Source: Candidatus Korobacter versatilis (lineage in GTDB: Bacteria; Acidobacteriota; Terriglobia; Terriglobales; Acidobacteriaceae). From it: a stretch of 64,000 nucleotides of DNA. The position numbers and the translations under genes are program-made. The stretch's first letter is position 1. The number at the start of each line of letters is the position of its first letter. Shown here piece by piece: positions 51,489 to 60,467 of the stretch. The DNA lies in NCBI GenBank assembly GCA_016185395.1, contig JACPNR010000004.1, positions 592,237 through 656,236 on the forward strand, written 5' to 3'. The notes beneath the pieces are model-generated. The model worked only from the letters and a program-made list of their open reading frames with translations, had not been told where the DNA came from and did no database searches.

Positions 51489-51535
51489 CGGCGGCAGGAT
51501 GCCGCTGCTACCGCCGGCGAGACGCCGGCGCTACG
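51489..51535. repeat. Dispersed double-palindrome repeat in the leader of the permease gene
   Basis: A 47-nt copy related to 9702-9748 and 13708-13755: two palindromes, the first ending GCTAC and the second GCGCTAC. It ends 7 nt before the permease ATG and is followed at once by GAGGG, the only ribosome-site-like sequence. Confidence 0.7.
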
Positions 51536-51542
51536 AGGGCGA

Positions 51543-52850
51543 ATGGACGCGATCGCGCGCTACTTCCGCTTCCAGCAGCACCGCACCAGCTACGGGCAGG
51601 AAGCCGTGGCCGGCCTGACCACGTTCATGACGATGAGCTACATCATCGTGGTGAACCCGGCGATCATGGCGGCGGCGGGACTGCCGCGCGAAGCCTCGAT
51701 GGTGGCGACCATCGCGACCGCCATCTTCGGCACGGTGCTGATGGGGCTGTATGCGAACCGCCCATTCGCCGTGGCGCCGTACATGGGCGAGAACGCCTTT
51801 CTCGCGTTCACCGTCGTCGCGCAACTGGGCTTCCCCTGGACGCAGGCGCTGGGCGCGGCGTTCATCGCGGGCGTGCTGTTCATCCTGCTCACGCTCACGA
51901 AGGTCCGCCAGTGGCTGCTGGACGCCGTGCCGCTGAACCTGCGTTACAGCTTTGCCGTCGGCATCGGGCTGTTCATGACGTTCATCGGGCTGAACGAGAC
52001 CGGCATCGTGACGCTGGGCGCCGCAGGAGCGCCGGTACATACCGGCAACCTCACCTCGCGCGCCGTGCTGGTGGCGCTATTCGGGTTCCTGCTCATCGCG
52101 GTGCTGATGATCCGGAAGTTCCCGGGAGCGATCCTGGTGGGCATCGCGGCGACCACGCTGCTGGCGTACGTCACGGGCGTGGCGCAGGCGCCGGGAGCCG
52201 TCGTCAGCATGCCGCCGAGCCTGGCGCCCATCTTTCTGAAGATGGACATACGCGGCGCGCTCTCCATGGGGTTCTTCGGCGTGGTGCTGACCATCTTCGT
52301 GATGGCGTTCGTGGACACCATGGGCACGCTCATCGGGCTCTCCGCGCGCGCAAACCTGCTGGTCGAAGGGACCCTGCCGCAGATCGAGCGGCCCATGCTG
52401 GTGGACGCTCTGGCCACCACATTCGCGGCAGTGAGCGGCACTTCGACCGCGGGCGCATACATCGAGTCCGCCACCGGCATCGAGAGCGGTGGGCGGACGG
52501 GCTTCACGTCGCTCGTGACCGCGGGCTGCTTCGCGCTGGCGCTGTTCTTCGCGCCATTGGTCGCCGCCGTGCCGCCGCAGGCTTACGGGCCGGCGCTGAT
52601 CATCGTCGGCCTGCTGATGCTCGCGCCCATCGTGAAGATCGACTTCAACGACTACACCGAGCTGATACCGGCGTTCGCGGTGGTCGCGCTGATGAGTTTT
52701 ACCTACAACATCGGCATCGGGATCACGGCCGGGTTCGTGCTGGCGCCGTTCTGCAAAGTCGTCGCCGGACGCTGGCGCGAGGTGAAGCCGGGATTGTGGG
52801 TGCTGGCGGGATTGTCGCTGGCGTTCTTTGTGTTTTATCCGTACGTGTGA
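51543..52850 (+). CDS. AzgA/NCS2-type purine permease
   Basis: A 435-residue, multi-helix transporter of the guanine/hypoxanthine permease group. Landmarks are GLTTFMTMSYIIVVNPAIM at the start, YMGENAFLAFTVV, the TM8 region MAFVDTMGTLIGLS and GTSTAGAYIESATGIESGGR, which contains the substrate-site and NCS2 signature residues. It imports purine bases by proton symport. The open frame runs upstream to 51390 through repeat DNA; ATG 51543 is the start. Next to no purine genes, so specificity is by family only. Confidence 0.9.
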   Translation: MDAIARYFRFQQHRTSYGQEAVAGLTTFMTMSYIIVVNPAIMAAAGLPREASMVATIATAIFGTVLMGLYANRPFAVAPYMGENAFLAFTVVAQLGFPWTQALGAAFIAGVLFILLTLTKVRQWLLDAVPLNLRYSFAVGIGLFMTFIGLNETGIVTLGAAGAPVHTGNLTSRAVLVALFGFLLIAVLMIRKFPGAILVGIAATTLLAYVTGVAQAPGAVVSMPPSLAPIFLKMDIRGALSMGFFGVVLTIFVMAFVDTMGTLIGLSARANLLVEGTLPQIERPMLVDALATTFAAVSGTSTAGAYIESATGIESGGRTGFTSLVTAGCFALALFFAPLVAAVPPQAYGPALIIVGLLMLAPIVKIDFNDYTELIPAFAVVALMSFTYNIGIGITAGFVLAPFCKVVAGRWREVKPGLWVLAGLSLAFFVFYPYV

Positions 52851-52885
52851 GGCGCGCCGGCTCACGGAAGAGTTTGGTTTAGGTA

Positions 52886-52947
52886 GGGGTTCCTCGACTG
52901 CGCAGGAGTCCCGCCGGAGCGGGACTCCTGCTTCGCTCGGAATGACA
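52886..52947. repeat. Palindromic CTCGG/GAATGACA-type dispersed element between convergent genes
   Basis: A 13-bp perfect stem, GCAGGAGTCCCGC (52902-52914) and GCGGGACTCCTGC (52919-52931), with a 4-nt loop, is flanked by GGGGTTCCTCGACT and TTCGCTCGGAATGACA. The outer words occur in degraded copies at 2680-2702 and 4198-4258. It lies between the ends of two convergent genes and could terminate both. Confidence 0.7.
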
Positions 52948-53002
52948 ATAGAGAAGAGGGCCGGCTCTGGCTGCGGGCCTCAGGACTCGGGCCTTCTTCT
53001 CC

Positions 53003-56000
53003 CTACTTCTGCTTCTTGTTCCAGTCGTCGCGGGTCATCACGGTGATGGGAGCGAGTTTCTTGCCTTCGAGGCCGGGATTGACCGCGGGGAGCGCCTTGC
53101 CGGTCGCGGCCTTGAAGTCGGCTGCGGCCTTGTCGAGGCGTCCGCTCATGGTGGTGAAGTTGTCGGCCTGGTCCTGCGTCGGGCGGCCGTCGTACTGATT
53201 GACGGCGCCGTAGAGGATGCCCATCTTCTCGCGGATGCGCTCCTCACCCGTGATGCCGCCGCCTTCCTTGACGGCGACGAGCACGCTGCGGAGCGTCTCC
53301 ATGTCCTTGGCCAAGGTGTCGAGCTGCGCGCGCAGCGCGTCATTCTCCGCGCCCCCGGCGGGAAGCTTGGCGGCGCGGTCACGCGCGGCGTCACGCGTAG
53401 CGACCACGCTCTCGACCAGGTAGGTGAGGTCGGTGAGGCGGTTGTAGAGCTTCATCACCAGCTCGTGCTGCGCGGCGCGGTCCGCCGGGGTGTAGGTGGA
53501 GCGCGGATCGGGCACGAGCTTGAGCTGCGTGGTGTAGTTCTCTTTGCCCTTCGTCATCTTCACCGTGTAGGTGCCGGGGGCGATGCGCGGTCCGAAGAAC
53601 GCGTACTGGTTCTGGATGATCGATGCGCCCGCCGGGACCTTCGGCGACTTCATCCGCGTGGGGACCTCGAGGCGCACCAGCCCCTTGCGCTTGCTGCCGG
53701 TGACGGTGGTGACGAAGTTGCCTTTCGCGTCGGTCACGTCGACCTTCAGGTCCCCGAAGACGTGCCGTTTTTTCTGGTAGTAAGCGAGCTTCGCGCTCTC
53801 GCCCAGCGGCACGCCTTGCCACTCCTGGTCGCCATCGAAACGCTGCTCGTTGATGGGGATGTAGAGGATGGAATCGCGCACCGGCAGGAAAGCGGCGTCG
53901 GCGCCGAGTACCTCTGCGGTCATGTTCCGGATGGGCGTGAGGTCGTCGACGATGTAGAAGCCGCGACCGTGGGTGGCGATGAGCAGGTCGCCGTCACGCG
54001 GGTGCACCTGCACGTCGCGCACCGGGACGTTGGGCAGGTTACCGGTGAACTGCGCCCAGGTCTTGCCGCCGTCGAGGGAGAGGAACAGGCCCATCTCGGT
54101 GCCCACGAACAGCAGGTTGGCCTTCACGGTGTCTTCGCGGACGACGTGTGCGAAGCCCGTAATGCCGCCGCCGGGCGTGGCGAGCGACGTCCACGTCTGG
54201 CCGAAGTCTTTCGTCATGTAGACGTAGGTCTTCATGTCGCCGGTCATGTGGCCGTCGAAGGTGGCGTAGGCCGTGCCCGGAGTGAAGCGGCTGGCGATGA
54301 TGCTCGATACCCACGTGTTCGGCGGGAGGCCGGCGATGTTCTTGGTCAGGTTCGTCCAGCTCTTGCCGCCATCGCGGGTAAGTTGCACGTTGCCATCGTC
54401 GGTGCCCACCCAGATGACCATGGCATTGAGCGGCGACTCGTAGATGCTGAAGATGGTCTCGTACTTCTCGGCGTCGGAGTTGTCGACGGTCACCCCGCCC
54501 GACTGCTCCTGCTTGAGCCACTCGGGAGTGTTGGTGGTGAGGTCGGGCGAGAGACGGTCCCAGGTATCGCCGCGGTTGGTCGACCGGAAGAGAAACTGGC
54601 CGCCGAGGTAGAGATTGCCGGACTTCGCGCCGATGTGCATGCCGGTGTTCCAGTTGAAACGCAGCTCGGGCTCGTTGGGACGCGGCAGCGGGCGGATGTC
54701 CTTCATCTCGCCGGTGGACTTGCGCACGCGCGAGGCGTGGCCGCCCTGGTATTCCACGTAAACAACGTCCGGGTCCTTCGGCTCGACCATCGCCCAGAAA
54801 CCGTCGCCGAAGCCGATGTTGCGCCAGTCGCGGTTGTAGACGCCGTCCGGACCATTGGACGGGCCCATCCAAGTGCCATTGTCCTGCAGGCCGCCGTAGA
54901 GGTGATAGGGGCGGTCCATGTCGTAGCTCACGTGATAGAGCTGCGCGATGGGGATGTTGGAGAGGAAGCGGAAGTGCGCGCCGCGGTCGGGCGAGCTGTA
55001 GACGCCACCGTCGGTGCCGACCAGCAGGCTCTCGTTGTTCATGGCGTCGATCCACACAGCGTGATAGTCACCGTGTGCGCCGCCACCATCGCCCAGGCCG
55101 GTACCGGAGAAGGTCTTGCCGCCGTCATCGGACACGGTGAAGTTGAATCCCGGCTTGTAGATGCGGTCCGGGTTCTTCGGATCGACCACGAGACGCGCGA
55201 AATAGAACGGACGTCCGGTGAGATTGAACGAGTTGTTCATCTCCTTCCAGGTCGCGCCCGCGTCGTCGGACCGATAGAGCGCGGTGTGCTTGGCCTCGAC
55301 GAGCGCGTAGACGCGGTTCGGTTGCGACGGCGCCACGGCAACGGCGATGCGTCCGATGGGGTCCTTCTCGCCGCCGGCGGGCAGGCCCGCGGTCAGCTTG
55401 TTCCAGGTCTTGCCGCCGTCGGTCGACTTGAAGAACGCACTCTTCGGCCCGCCCGACTCGAACGAGTACGGCTTGCGGCGGAACTGCCACATGCCGGCGT
55501 AGAGCACGTCGGGGTTCGTGGGATCCATCGAGACATCGGAGCATCCGGTGTCCGCGTCCACGCTGAGGACCTTGGTCCAGGTGGCGCCGCCGTCGGTGGT
55601 CTTGTAGAGGCCGCGCTCTTCGTTGGCGTTCCAGAGGTGTCCGGTCGCGCAGACATAGACCGTGTTGGAATCTTTGGGATTGATGGCGATCCGCGCGATG
55701 CGCTCGGAATCTTTCAATCCCATGAACTGCCAGGTGTCGCCACCGTCTTTGGAGCGGTAGAGCCCGCCGCCGACCGAGACGCTGTTGCGCGTCCACGATT
55801 CGCCGGTGCCCACCCAGATGGTCTTGGCGTCGTTGGGATCGATCTTGATGGCGCCGATGGAAAGCACCGGCTGCTTATCGAAGATGGGAGCGAAGGTGAT
55901 GCCGCCATCCTTCGAGCGGAACACGCCGCCGGCGGCCGAGCCCACGTAGATGGTGAGCTTCTGCCCTTCGTGGACGGCCTCGAGGTCGGCAACGCGTCCG

Positions 56001-56236
56001 CCGGTCTGCGCGGGACCGATGGCGCGCGCCTCGTAACCGCTGAAGGTGTCGGCATCGATGGGAGCGGACGCCGCCGCCGATGCTGCCTTGGTTCCTGCCG
56101 CTGCCGCCGGCTTGGCCGCCGCTTTCTTCGCGGCGGGTTTGGCCGGCGCGGCTTGCGCGAATCCACTCACGGCCAAGGCAACGACAAACAACACGGAGAG
56201 CACAGGGACGCGTAGGTCCCGGGCACGCTTCAACAT
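53003..56236 (-). CDS. Secreted BNR/Asp-box beta-propeller protein
   Basis: A 1077-residue secreted protein with GAGGG before ATG 56236, a signal peptide (VPVLSVLFVVALAVSGFAQ) and a low-complexity Lys/Ala/Pro linker (about 25-58). Many Asp-box repeats of the SxDxGxTW type follow (YRSKDGGDTWQF, YKTTDGGATWTK, FKSTDGGKTWNK, LTRDGGKSWTNL), forming one or two sortilin/sialidase-like propellers to about residue 800. A helical C-terminal region ends the protein. Asp-box proteins are often called glycosyl hydrolases, but no sialidase active site could be identified, so an enzymatic role is unproven. It probably acts on or binds extracellular substrates. Confidence 0.85.
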   Translation of the reverse strand: MLKRARDLRVPVLSVLFVVALAVSGFAQAAPAKPAAKKAAAKPAAAAGTKAASAAASAPIDADTFSGYEARAIGPAQTGGRVADLEAVHEGQKLTIYVGSAAGGVFRSKDGGITFAPIFDKQPVLSIGAIKIDPNDAKTIWVGTGESWTRNSVSVGGGLYRSKDGGDTWQFMGLKDSERIARIAINPKDSNTVYVCATGHLWNANEERGLYKTTDGGATWTKVLSVDADTGCSDVSMDPTNPDVLYAGMWQFRRKPYSFESGGPKSAFFKSTDGGKTWNKLTAGLPAGGEKDPIGRIAVAVAPSQPNRVYALVEAKHTALYRSDDAGATWKEMNNSFNLTGRPFYFARLVVDPKNPDRIYKPGFNFTVSDDGGKTFSGTGLGDGGGAHGDYHAVWIDAMNNESLLVGTDGGVYSSPDRGAHFRFLSNIPIAQLYHVSYDMDRPYHLYGGLQDNGTWMGPSNGPDGVYNRDWRNIGFGDGFWAMVEPKDPDVVYVEYQGGHASRVRKSTGEMKDIRPLPRPNEPELRFNWNTGMHIGAKSGNLYLGGQFLFRSTNRGDTWDRLSPDLTTNTPEWLKQEQSGGVTVDNSDAEKYETIFSIYESPLNAMVIWVGTDDGNVQLTRDGGKSWTNLTKNIAGLPPNTWVSSIIASRFTPGTAYATFDGHMTGDMKTYVYMTKDFGQTWTSLATPGGGITGFAHVVREDTVKANLLFVGTEMGLFLSLDGGKTWAQFTGNLPNVPVRDVQVHPRDGDLLIATHGRGFYIVDDLTPIRNMTAEVLGADAAFLPVRDSILYIPINEQRFDGDQEWQGVPLGESAKLAYYQKKRHVFGDLKVDVTDAKGNFVTTVTGSKRKGLVRLEVPTRMKSPKVPAGASIIQNQYAFFGPRIAPGTYTVKMTKGKENYTTQLKLVPDPRSTYTPADRAAQHELVMKLYNRLTDLTYLVESVVATRDAARDRAAKLPAGGAENDALRAQLDTLAKDMETLRSVLVAVKEGGGITGEERIREKMGILYGAVNQYDGRPTQDQADNFTTMSGRLDKAAADFKAATGKALPAVNPGLEGKKLAPITVMTRDDWNKKQK

Positions 56237-56316
56237 ATTCCCTCGCCTCTTTACCAACTTTGAACCGCTTCTAAGTGGTGCAGCGTCACAGGGCCCAGTC
56301 GGCGAAGTAAGCCGAG

Positions 56317-57171
56317 CTAGTTCTTCGGTTTGTCGGTCGTGGACTTCGGTTTGTCCTCGGGCTTCGCGGGCGTGGTTTGCGACGGTTCCTTCTTCTCTTC
56401 CGGCGTCGCCGCCTTCGGCGCCGGCGGCGGCATCACGAACTGCGCGTGCTCGAGCGGCACGTTGAACTCGTACTTCTCGATGATCATCTTCTGCCGGCCC
56501 GGGCTGCCCTTGCGGCCGCTGTCCATGGAGAACGGCATCACCAGTCCGTTCACTTCTTTGTAGTCGCCGATCACGGTCTCGGACTCGACTTCGCTGCCGC
56601 GGACCGTGCGCTTGGTCTCTTGCCGCACTTCCAGGAAGCTGTCGGCGTCAATGAAGAACGTTTCCACGTCGCCACTCTTGCGCGTGAGCTTCAGCTTGTA
56701 GACGTCCGAGCCCTCGACCTTGTCCTTGCCGAGGAGTTCGACTTTGTCACCGCGCGCGGCGTAGCCGACGAACGGCCCTTCAAGCCCATCGGCAGCCTGC
56801 TGCGACATCTCACGCGCCTCGTCGGGGGGCATCTGCTCGGCGTCCTTCTTCCCGCCGAAGGGCATGATGGCCCAGGCAGTGCTGCTCTGGCCGTCATAGG
56901 CTTGCGTGCCGGTCAAGCCTTGGAGGGTGAACTCCATCTTGATGTCGCCAGGACGCCGCATGTACATCACGATCGGGGCTTCCATGCTGCCCTGCGGGCT
57001 GCTCATGACCATCTTGCCGGTGGCCTTGGCGGAGTTGATCGTCTTCATCTTGGCGAGGCCGCCGTGCGCTTCAATGTTTTTGGCGATGACCTGCTCGAGC
57101 GTCATGTCCTGCGCGAGCATCGGCAGGGACACGAGCAAGGCCAGTACTACGAGCGATAACTTGCGTTGCAT
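56317..57171 (-). CDS. Secreted LolA-like lipoprotein-sorting-type protein
   Basis: A 284-residue secreted protein with AGGAG 8 nt before ATG 57171, a signal peptide (KLSLVVLALLVSLPMLAQ) and a half-barrel domain of the outer-membrane lipoprotein-sorting (LolA/MucB-like) type: LEQVIAKNIEAHGGLAKMK at its start, TFFIDADSFLEVRQETKR and VIGDYKEVNGLVMPFSMD further on. The C-terminus is a Pro/Lys/Glu/Thr-rich disordered tail. Proteins of this class bind acyl chains; the actual ligand is unknown. It precedes no obvious partner; the next gene upstream is the RND pump. Confidence 0.8.
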   Translation of the reverse strand: MQRKLSLVVLALLVSLPMLAQDMTLEQVIAKNIEAHGGLAKMKTINSAKATGKMVMSSPQGSMEAPIVMYMRRPGDIKMEFTLQGLTGTQAYDGQSSTAWAIMPFGGKKDAEQMPPDEAREMSQQAADGLEGPFVGYAARGDKVELLGKDKVEGSDVYKLKLTRKSGDVETFFIDADSFLEVRQETKRTVRGSEVESETVIGDYKEVNGLVMPFSMDSGRKGSPGRQKMIIEKYEFNVPLEHAQFVMPPPAPKAATPEEKKEPSQTTPAKPEDKPKSTTDKPKN

Positions 57172-57380
57172 GCGAGTGTTCTCCTCTAGGAAAGCGATGG
57201 CTGGTACTTGGACGCGCGGGCGCGCCAAAGGCGGCGGCATCGGATGTAAGTTACAGGAACGATTGAAGATACGCCCGGCCTCCCGGGAGTGTCAAATGGT
57301 GCCGCGACCCTCCGCAGTATGCAGTACGCGGACCGGCGGCAGGAAGTTCCGGAGACCTGCGGACGAGAGGCACGAGCTCG

Positions 57381-57515
57381 CTAGGCGATCTCCAAGAGCT
57401 CTTTGTCTACATCGGGGCTGCCTTCGGCACCGGCGCCGGCATGCGCGTGAGTCCGCGCCAGGAGGACATAGATCGCTGGGACCACGAACAAGGTGAATGC
57501 CGTGCCAATGATCAT
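57381..57515 (-). other. Severed C-terminal codons of the RND permease
   Basis: Immediately after the TGA at 57516-57518 the same frame continues for 44 codons to a TAG at 57381, encoding the expected last membrane helix and tail of an RND permease (MIIGTAFTLFVVPAIYVLLA). The TGA replaces the Gly codon of the usual TGM-IGT motif (GGA to TGA, one base). Without it the protein would have about 1028 residues, the normal length. Confidence 0.75.
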
Positions 57516-60467
57516 TCAGGTCACGAGCATCATGCCGATGCTGTTACGAGCGCCCGCGCCCGGGCCGCGGGCAAACACGAGCGGCAGGTGTCCCATCACG
57601 GTCGCGGCGGTCGTCATCAGGATGGGCCGCAGGCGGGTGGTCGCGGCTTCGATCACGGCGTGCAGCTTGTCCTTGCCCTGTTCCTGAAGCTTGTTGGCGA
57701 ACTCCACGATCAGGATGCCGTTCTTTGACACCAACCCCACCAGCGTGATCAATCCGATCTGGCTGTAGACGTTCAGCGTGGTAAGTCCAAGGAACGAGAA
57801 CAGCAGCGCACCCGAGAGAGCAAGCGGCACCGAGCCCGCAAGGATGATGAGCGGGTCACGGAAACTCTCGAACTGTGCCGCCAGCACCAGATAGATGAGG
57901 ATGCCGGAGAGCACGAACGTCGCGAAGAACGTTCCACCTTCGGTACGCAACTGGCGGGATTCGCCGGCGTAGTCCACGGTGAATCCCTGGCCGGGCGGCA
58001 GGATGGTCGCGGCCTCATCCTCCAGCATGCGCAGCGCGGTGTCGAGCGAAACGTTGGGCGGGATCACACCCTGGATGCGGACGGCATTGAGCTGCTGGAA
58101 ACGCTGCAGATTGCGCGGCTCGGTGGTGCTCTTCAGCGTCGCGAAGGTGGAGAGCGGCACCAGCTTGTCCCCCGCCCCGGTGACGTAGATGTCCTTGAGC
58201 TGTTCGGCGGTCAGGCGCTCCGAGCGCTTGATCTGCGGGATCACCTTGTAGCTGCGTCCCTGCACGCTGAATCGGTTCACGTAGTTGCCGCCGAGCATGG
58301 TGGAGAGGTCCGCCCCAGCCTTCGATAGGTCCACGCCCTGCGCCCGCAGCTTGTCGCGATCGAACACCACCTCGGTCTGCGGCTGGTCGAACTTCACGTC
58401 CGTGTCCGCGAACATGAACAGCCCGCTGGCCATCGCTTTGCCCACGAGCTGCTGGGCAAACTGGTCGATGCGCTCCGGATCCGCGGTGGACGCGATGACG
58501 AAATCTACCGGAAAACTGCCCGCGCCGGGAAGCGGCGACGGCGTCAGCGAGATGACCCGCACTCCCGCGATGTTCGAAAGCTTGGCCGCAGCCTCGAGCT
58601 GCAGCTCCTCGGTGTTCTTCTTGCGCTCGCTCCACGGCTTGGTCACCATGCCACCAAAGCCGCCGCCCGGATTCACGATCTGGAAGAAATTCTGGCCTTC
58701 GGGGAAGGAGCGATAAACATCCGTGACCTGCGACGCAAAGAGCTGGGTCTGCTCCAAGGTGGAGTTCGGCGCGGCCTGGATGACGCCGAAGACGATGCTC
58801 TGGTCCTCCTTCGGCGCCAACTCCTTCTGGGAGAACATGTAGAACGGGATGGTGAGCACGGCCACGATCGCCCACAGCATGAACACCACCGGTCGGAAGC
58901 GAAGCGTCCCCGTGAGGGCGCCGGTGTACGTGCGACGCACGGTATCGAAACGGCGATTGACCCAGCCGGCGAAACCACGTTCCGCGTCGCCGCTGCGCAA
59001 CAGGCGCGAACCCATCATGGGGGAGAGCGTGAGCGCGACCATGCCGGAGACGATGACGGCTCCTGCCAGCGTGAACGCGAATTCGCGGAACAGGGAGCCC
59101 GTCAATCCGCCCTGCAGCCCGATGGGGGCGTAGACCGCAGCCAAGGTAATGGTCATCGCGATGATGGGGCCGACCAGCTCGCGGGCGGCTTGGATCGCGG
59201 CCGCGAGCGGCCGCTGGCCGAGTTGCAAGTGCCGTTCCACGTTCTCCACGATCACGATCGCGTCGTCTACCACCAAGCCGACCGAAAGCACGATGGCCAG
59301 GAGCGTCAGCAGGTTGATGGTGAAGCCGGCGATCAGCATCAGGAAAACGGCGCCGATGAGGGAGATGGGGATGGCGATGGCAGGAATGAGAGCGGAACGC
59401 GCGGACCCGAGGAAGAGGAAGATCACGATCACGACGATGATCAGCGTCTCCGTGAGCGTCTGGAAGACTTCATCGATCGCGTCCTGGATGTAAGCCGTGG
59501 AGTCGTAGGGGATGCCGGCTTTCATCCCGACCGGCAATTGCGCCTGCACTTCCTTCATCGCCGCGCGCACGCGCGCGATGACCTCGAGCGAGTTCGCGGT
59601 GGGCAGCACCCAGATCCCCATGAAGGTGGAATTCTGGCCGTTGAAGCGGACGTCGGAATCGTAGTTCTCCGCGCCCAGCACCACGTCCGCGAGGTCGCCC
59701 AGGCGGACGACCGTGCCGCCCTCCTGCTTGACCACGAGCTGGCGGAATTCCTCCGCCGTCTTCAGATCGGTGTTGGCGACCAGGTTCTCCGACGTCATGG
59801 AGCCCTTCGTCGTCCCCAGGGCGGAGAGCGCATTGTTATTCGCGAGCGCGCTGCGCACCTGCGAGGGCGAGATGCCGAGTGCCGCCATGCGTTCCGGCTT
59901 CAGCCAGATGCGCATCGCAAAAGTGCGGTCGCCGAGGATGTCCGCCCGCTGCACGCCGCTGATGGCGCTCAGCTTGGGCTGCACCACGCGCGTCAGGTAG
60001 TCGGTGATCTGGTTCTGGTCAAGCGAGTCGGAAGAGAAACCCAGATACATAGAGGCGAACTGGTTGTCCGCGGTCTGTAGGTCGATGATCGGCGCCTGGG
60101 CCTCCGGCGGAAGGTCGTTGCGGACCTGTGCGACCTTGGCTTGGATCTGGGTGAGTGCGGCGTTGGTGTCGTAATTGAGCGTCAGGTGCACAGTGATCGT
60201 GCTGATGCCCTGCGCGCTCGATGATTCCATGTAATCGATACCATCCGCGCTGGCGATCACGCGCTCCAGCGGGGTGGTGATGAAACCCCGCACCAGATCG
60301 GCGTTGGCGCCCACGTACACGGTGGAGACTTGCACGGTCGCAATGTCACTGCGCGGATACTGGCGAACGCTCAGCGAGCGGATCGACTGCAACCCGGCGA
60401 TGAGGATCACCAGGTTCACCACGATGGCGAGAACGGGCCGCCGGATGAAGAGGTCGGTCAGTTTCAT
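57516..60467 (-). CDS. RND multidrug efflux permease (AcrB/MexB type), truncated by an in-frame TGA
   Basis: The readable product has 983 residues. It starts KLTDLFIRRPVLAIVVNLVI as in HAE1 pumps, with two porter domains and the TM4 proton-relay Asp pair in LSVGLVVDDAIVIVENVERH. ARGPGAGARNSIGMMLVT is the start of the last helix. Translation stops at a TGA where the family has Gly, removing TM12 and the tail, and the missing residues follow in frame (57381-57515). It may be a recent nonsense mutation, a sequencing error, or a readthrough codon. It follows the adaptor gene directly (TAG then ATG), forming a two-gene operon; no outer-membrane channel gene is nearby. Confidence 0.9.
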   Translation of the reverse strand: MKLTDLFIRRPVLAIVVNLVILIAGLQSIRSLSVRQYPRSDIATVQVSTVYVGANADLVRGFITTPLERVIASADGIDYMESSSAQGISTITVHLTLNYDTNAALTQIQAKVAQVRNDLPPEAQAPIIDLQTADNQFASMYLGFSSDSLDQNQITDYLTRVVQPKLSAISGVQRADILGDRTFAMRIWLKPERMAALGISPSQVRSALANNNALSALGTTKGSMTSENLVANTDLKTAEEFRQLVVKQEGGTVVRLGDLADVVLGAENYDSDVRFNGQNSTFMGIWVLPTANSLEVIARVRAAMKEVQAQLPVGMKAGIPYDSTAYIQDAIDEVFQTLTETLIIVVIVIFLFLGSARSALIPAIAIPISLIGAVFLMLIAGFTINLLTLLAIVLSVGLVVDDAIVIVENVERHLQLGQRPLAAAIQAARELVGPIIAMTITLAAVYAPIGLQGGLTGSLFREFAFTLAGAVIVSGMVALTLSPMMGSRLLRSGDAERGFAGWVNRRFDTVRRTYTGALTGTLRFRPVVFMLWAIVAVLTIPFYMFSQKELAPKEDQSIVFGVIQAAPNSTLEQTQLFASQVTDVYRSFPEGQNFFQIVNPGGGFGGMVTKPWSERKKNTEELQLEAAAKLSNIAGVRVISLTPSPLPGAGSFPVDFVIASTADPERIDQFAQQLVGKAMASGLFMFADTDVKFDQPQTEVVFDRDKLRAQGVDLSKAGADLSTMLGGNYVNRFSVQGRSYKVIPQIKRSERLTAEQLKDIYVTGAGDKLVPLSTFATLKSTTEPRNLQRFQQLNAVRIQGVIPPNVSLDTALRMLEDEAATILPPGQGFTVDYAGESRQLRTEGGTFFATFVLSGILIYLVLAAQFESFRDPLIILAGSVPLALSGALLFSFLGLTTLNVYSQIGLITLVGLVSKNGILIVEFANKLQEQGKDKLHAVIEAATTRLRPILMTTAATVMGHLPLVFARGPGAGARNSIGMMLVT

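Noticed and set aside
53465..56215. 916-codon open frame antisense to the BNR-repeat gene
   Set aside because: Repetitive Gly/Val/His/Arg composition caused by the antisense of Asp-box repeats; no recognisable protein features.
57516..57518. Selenocysteine at the RND permease TGA
   Set aside because: Family position is a helix glycine, not Cys, and the change needs one G-to-T substitution. A nonsense mutation or base-call error is simpler.
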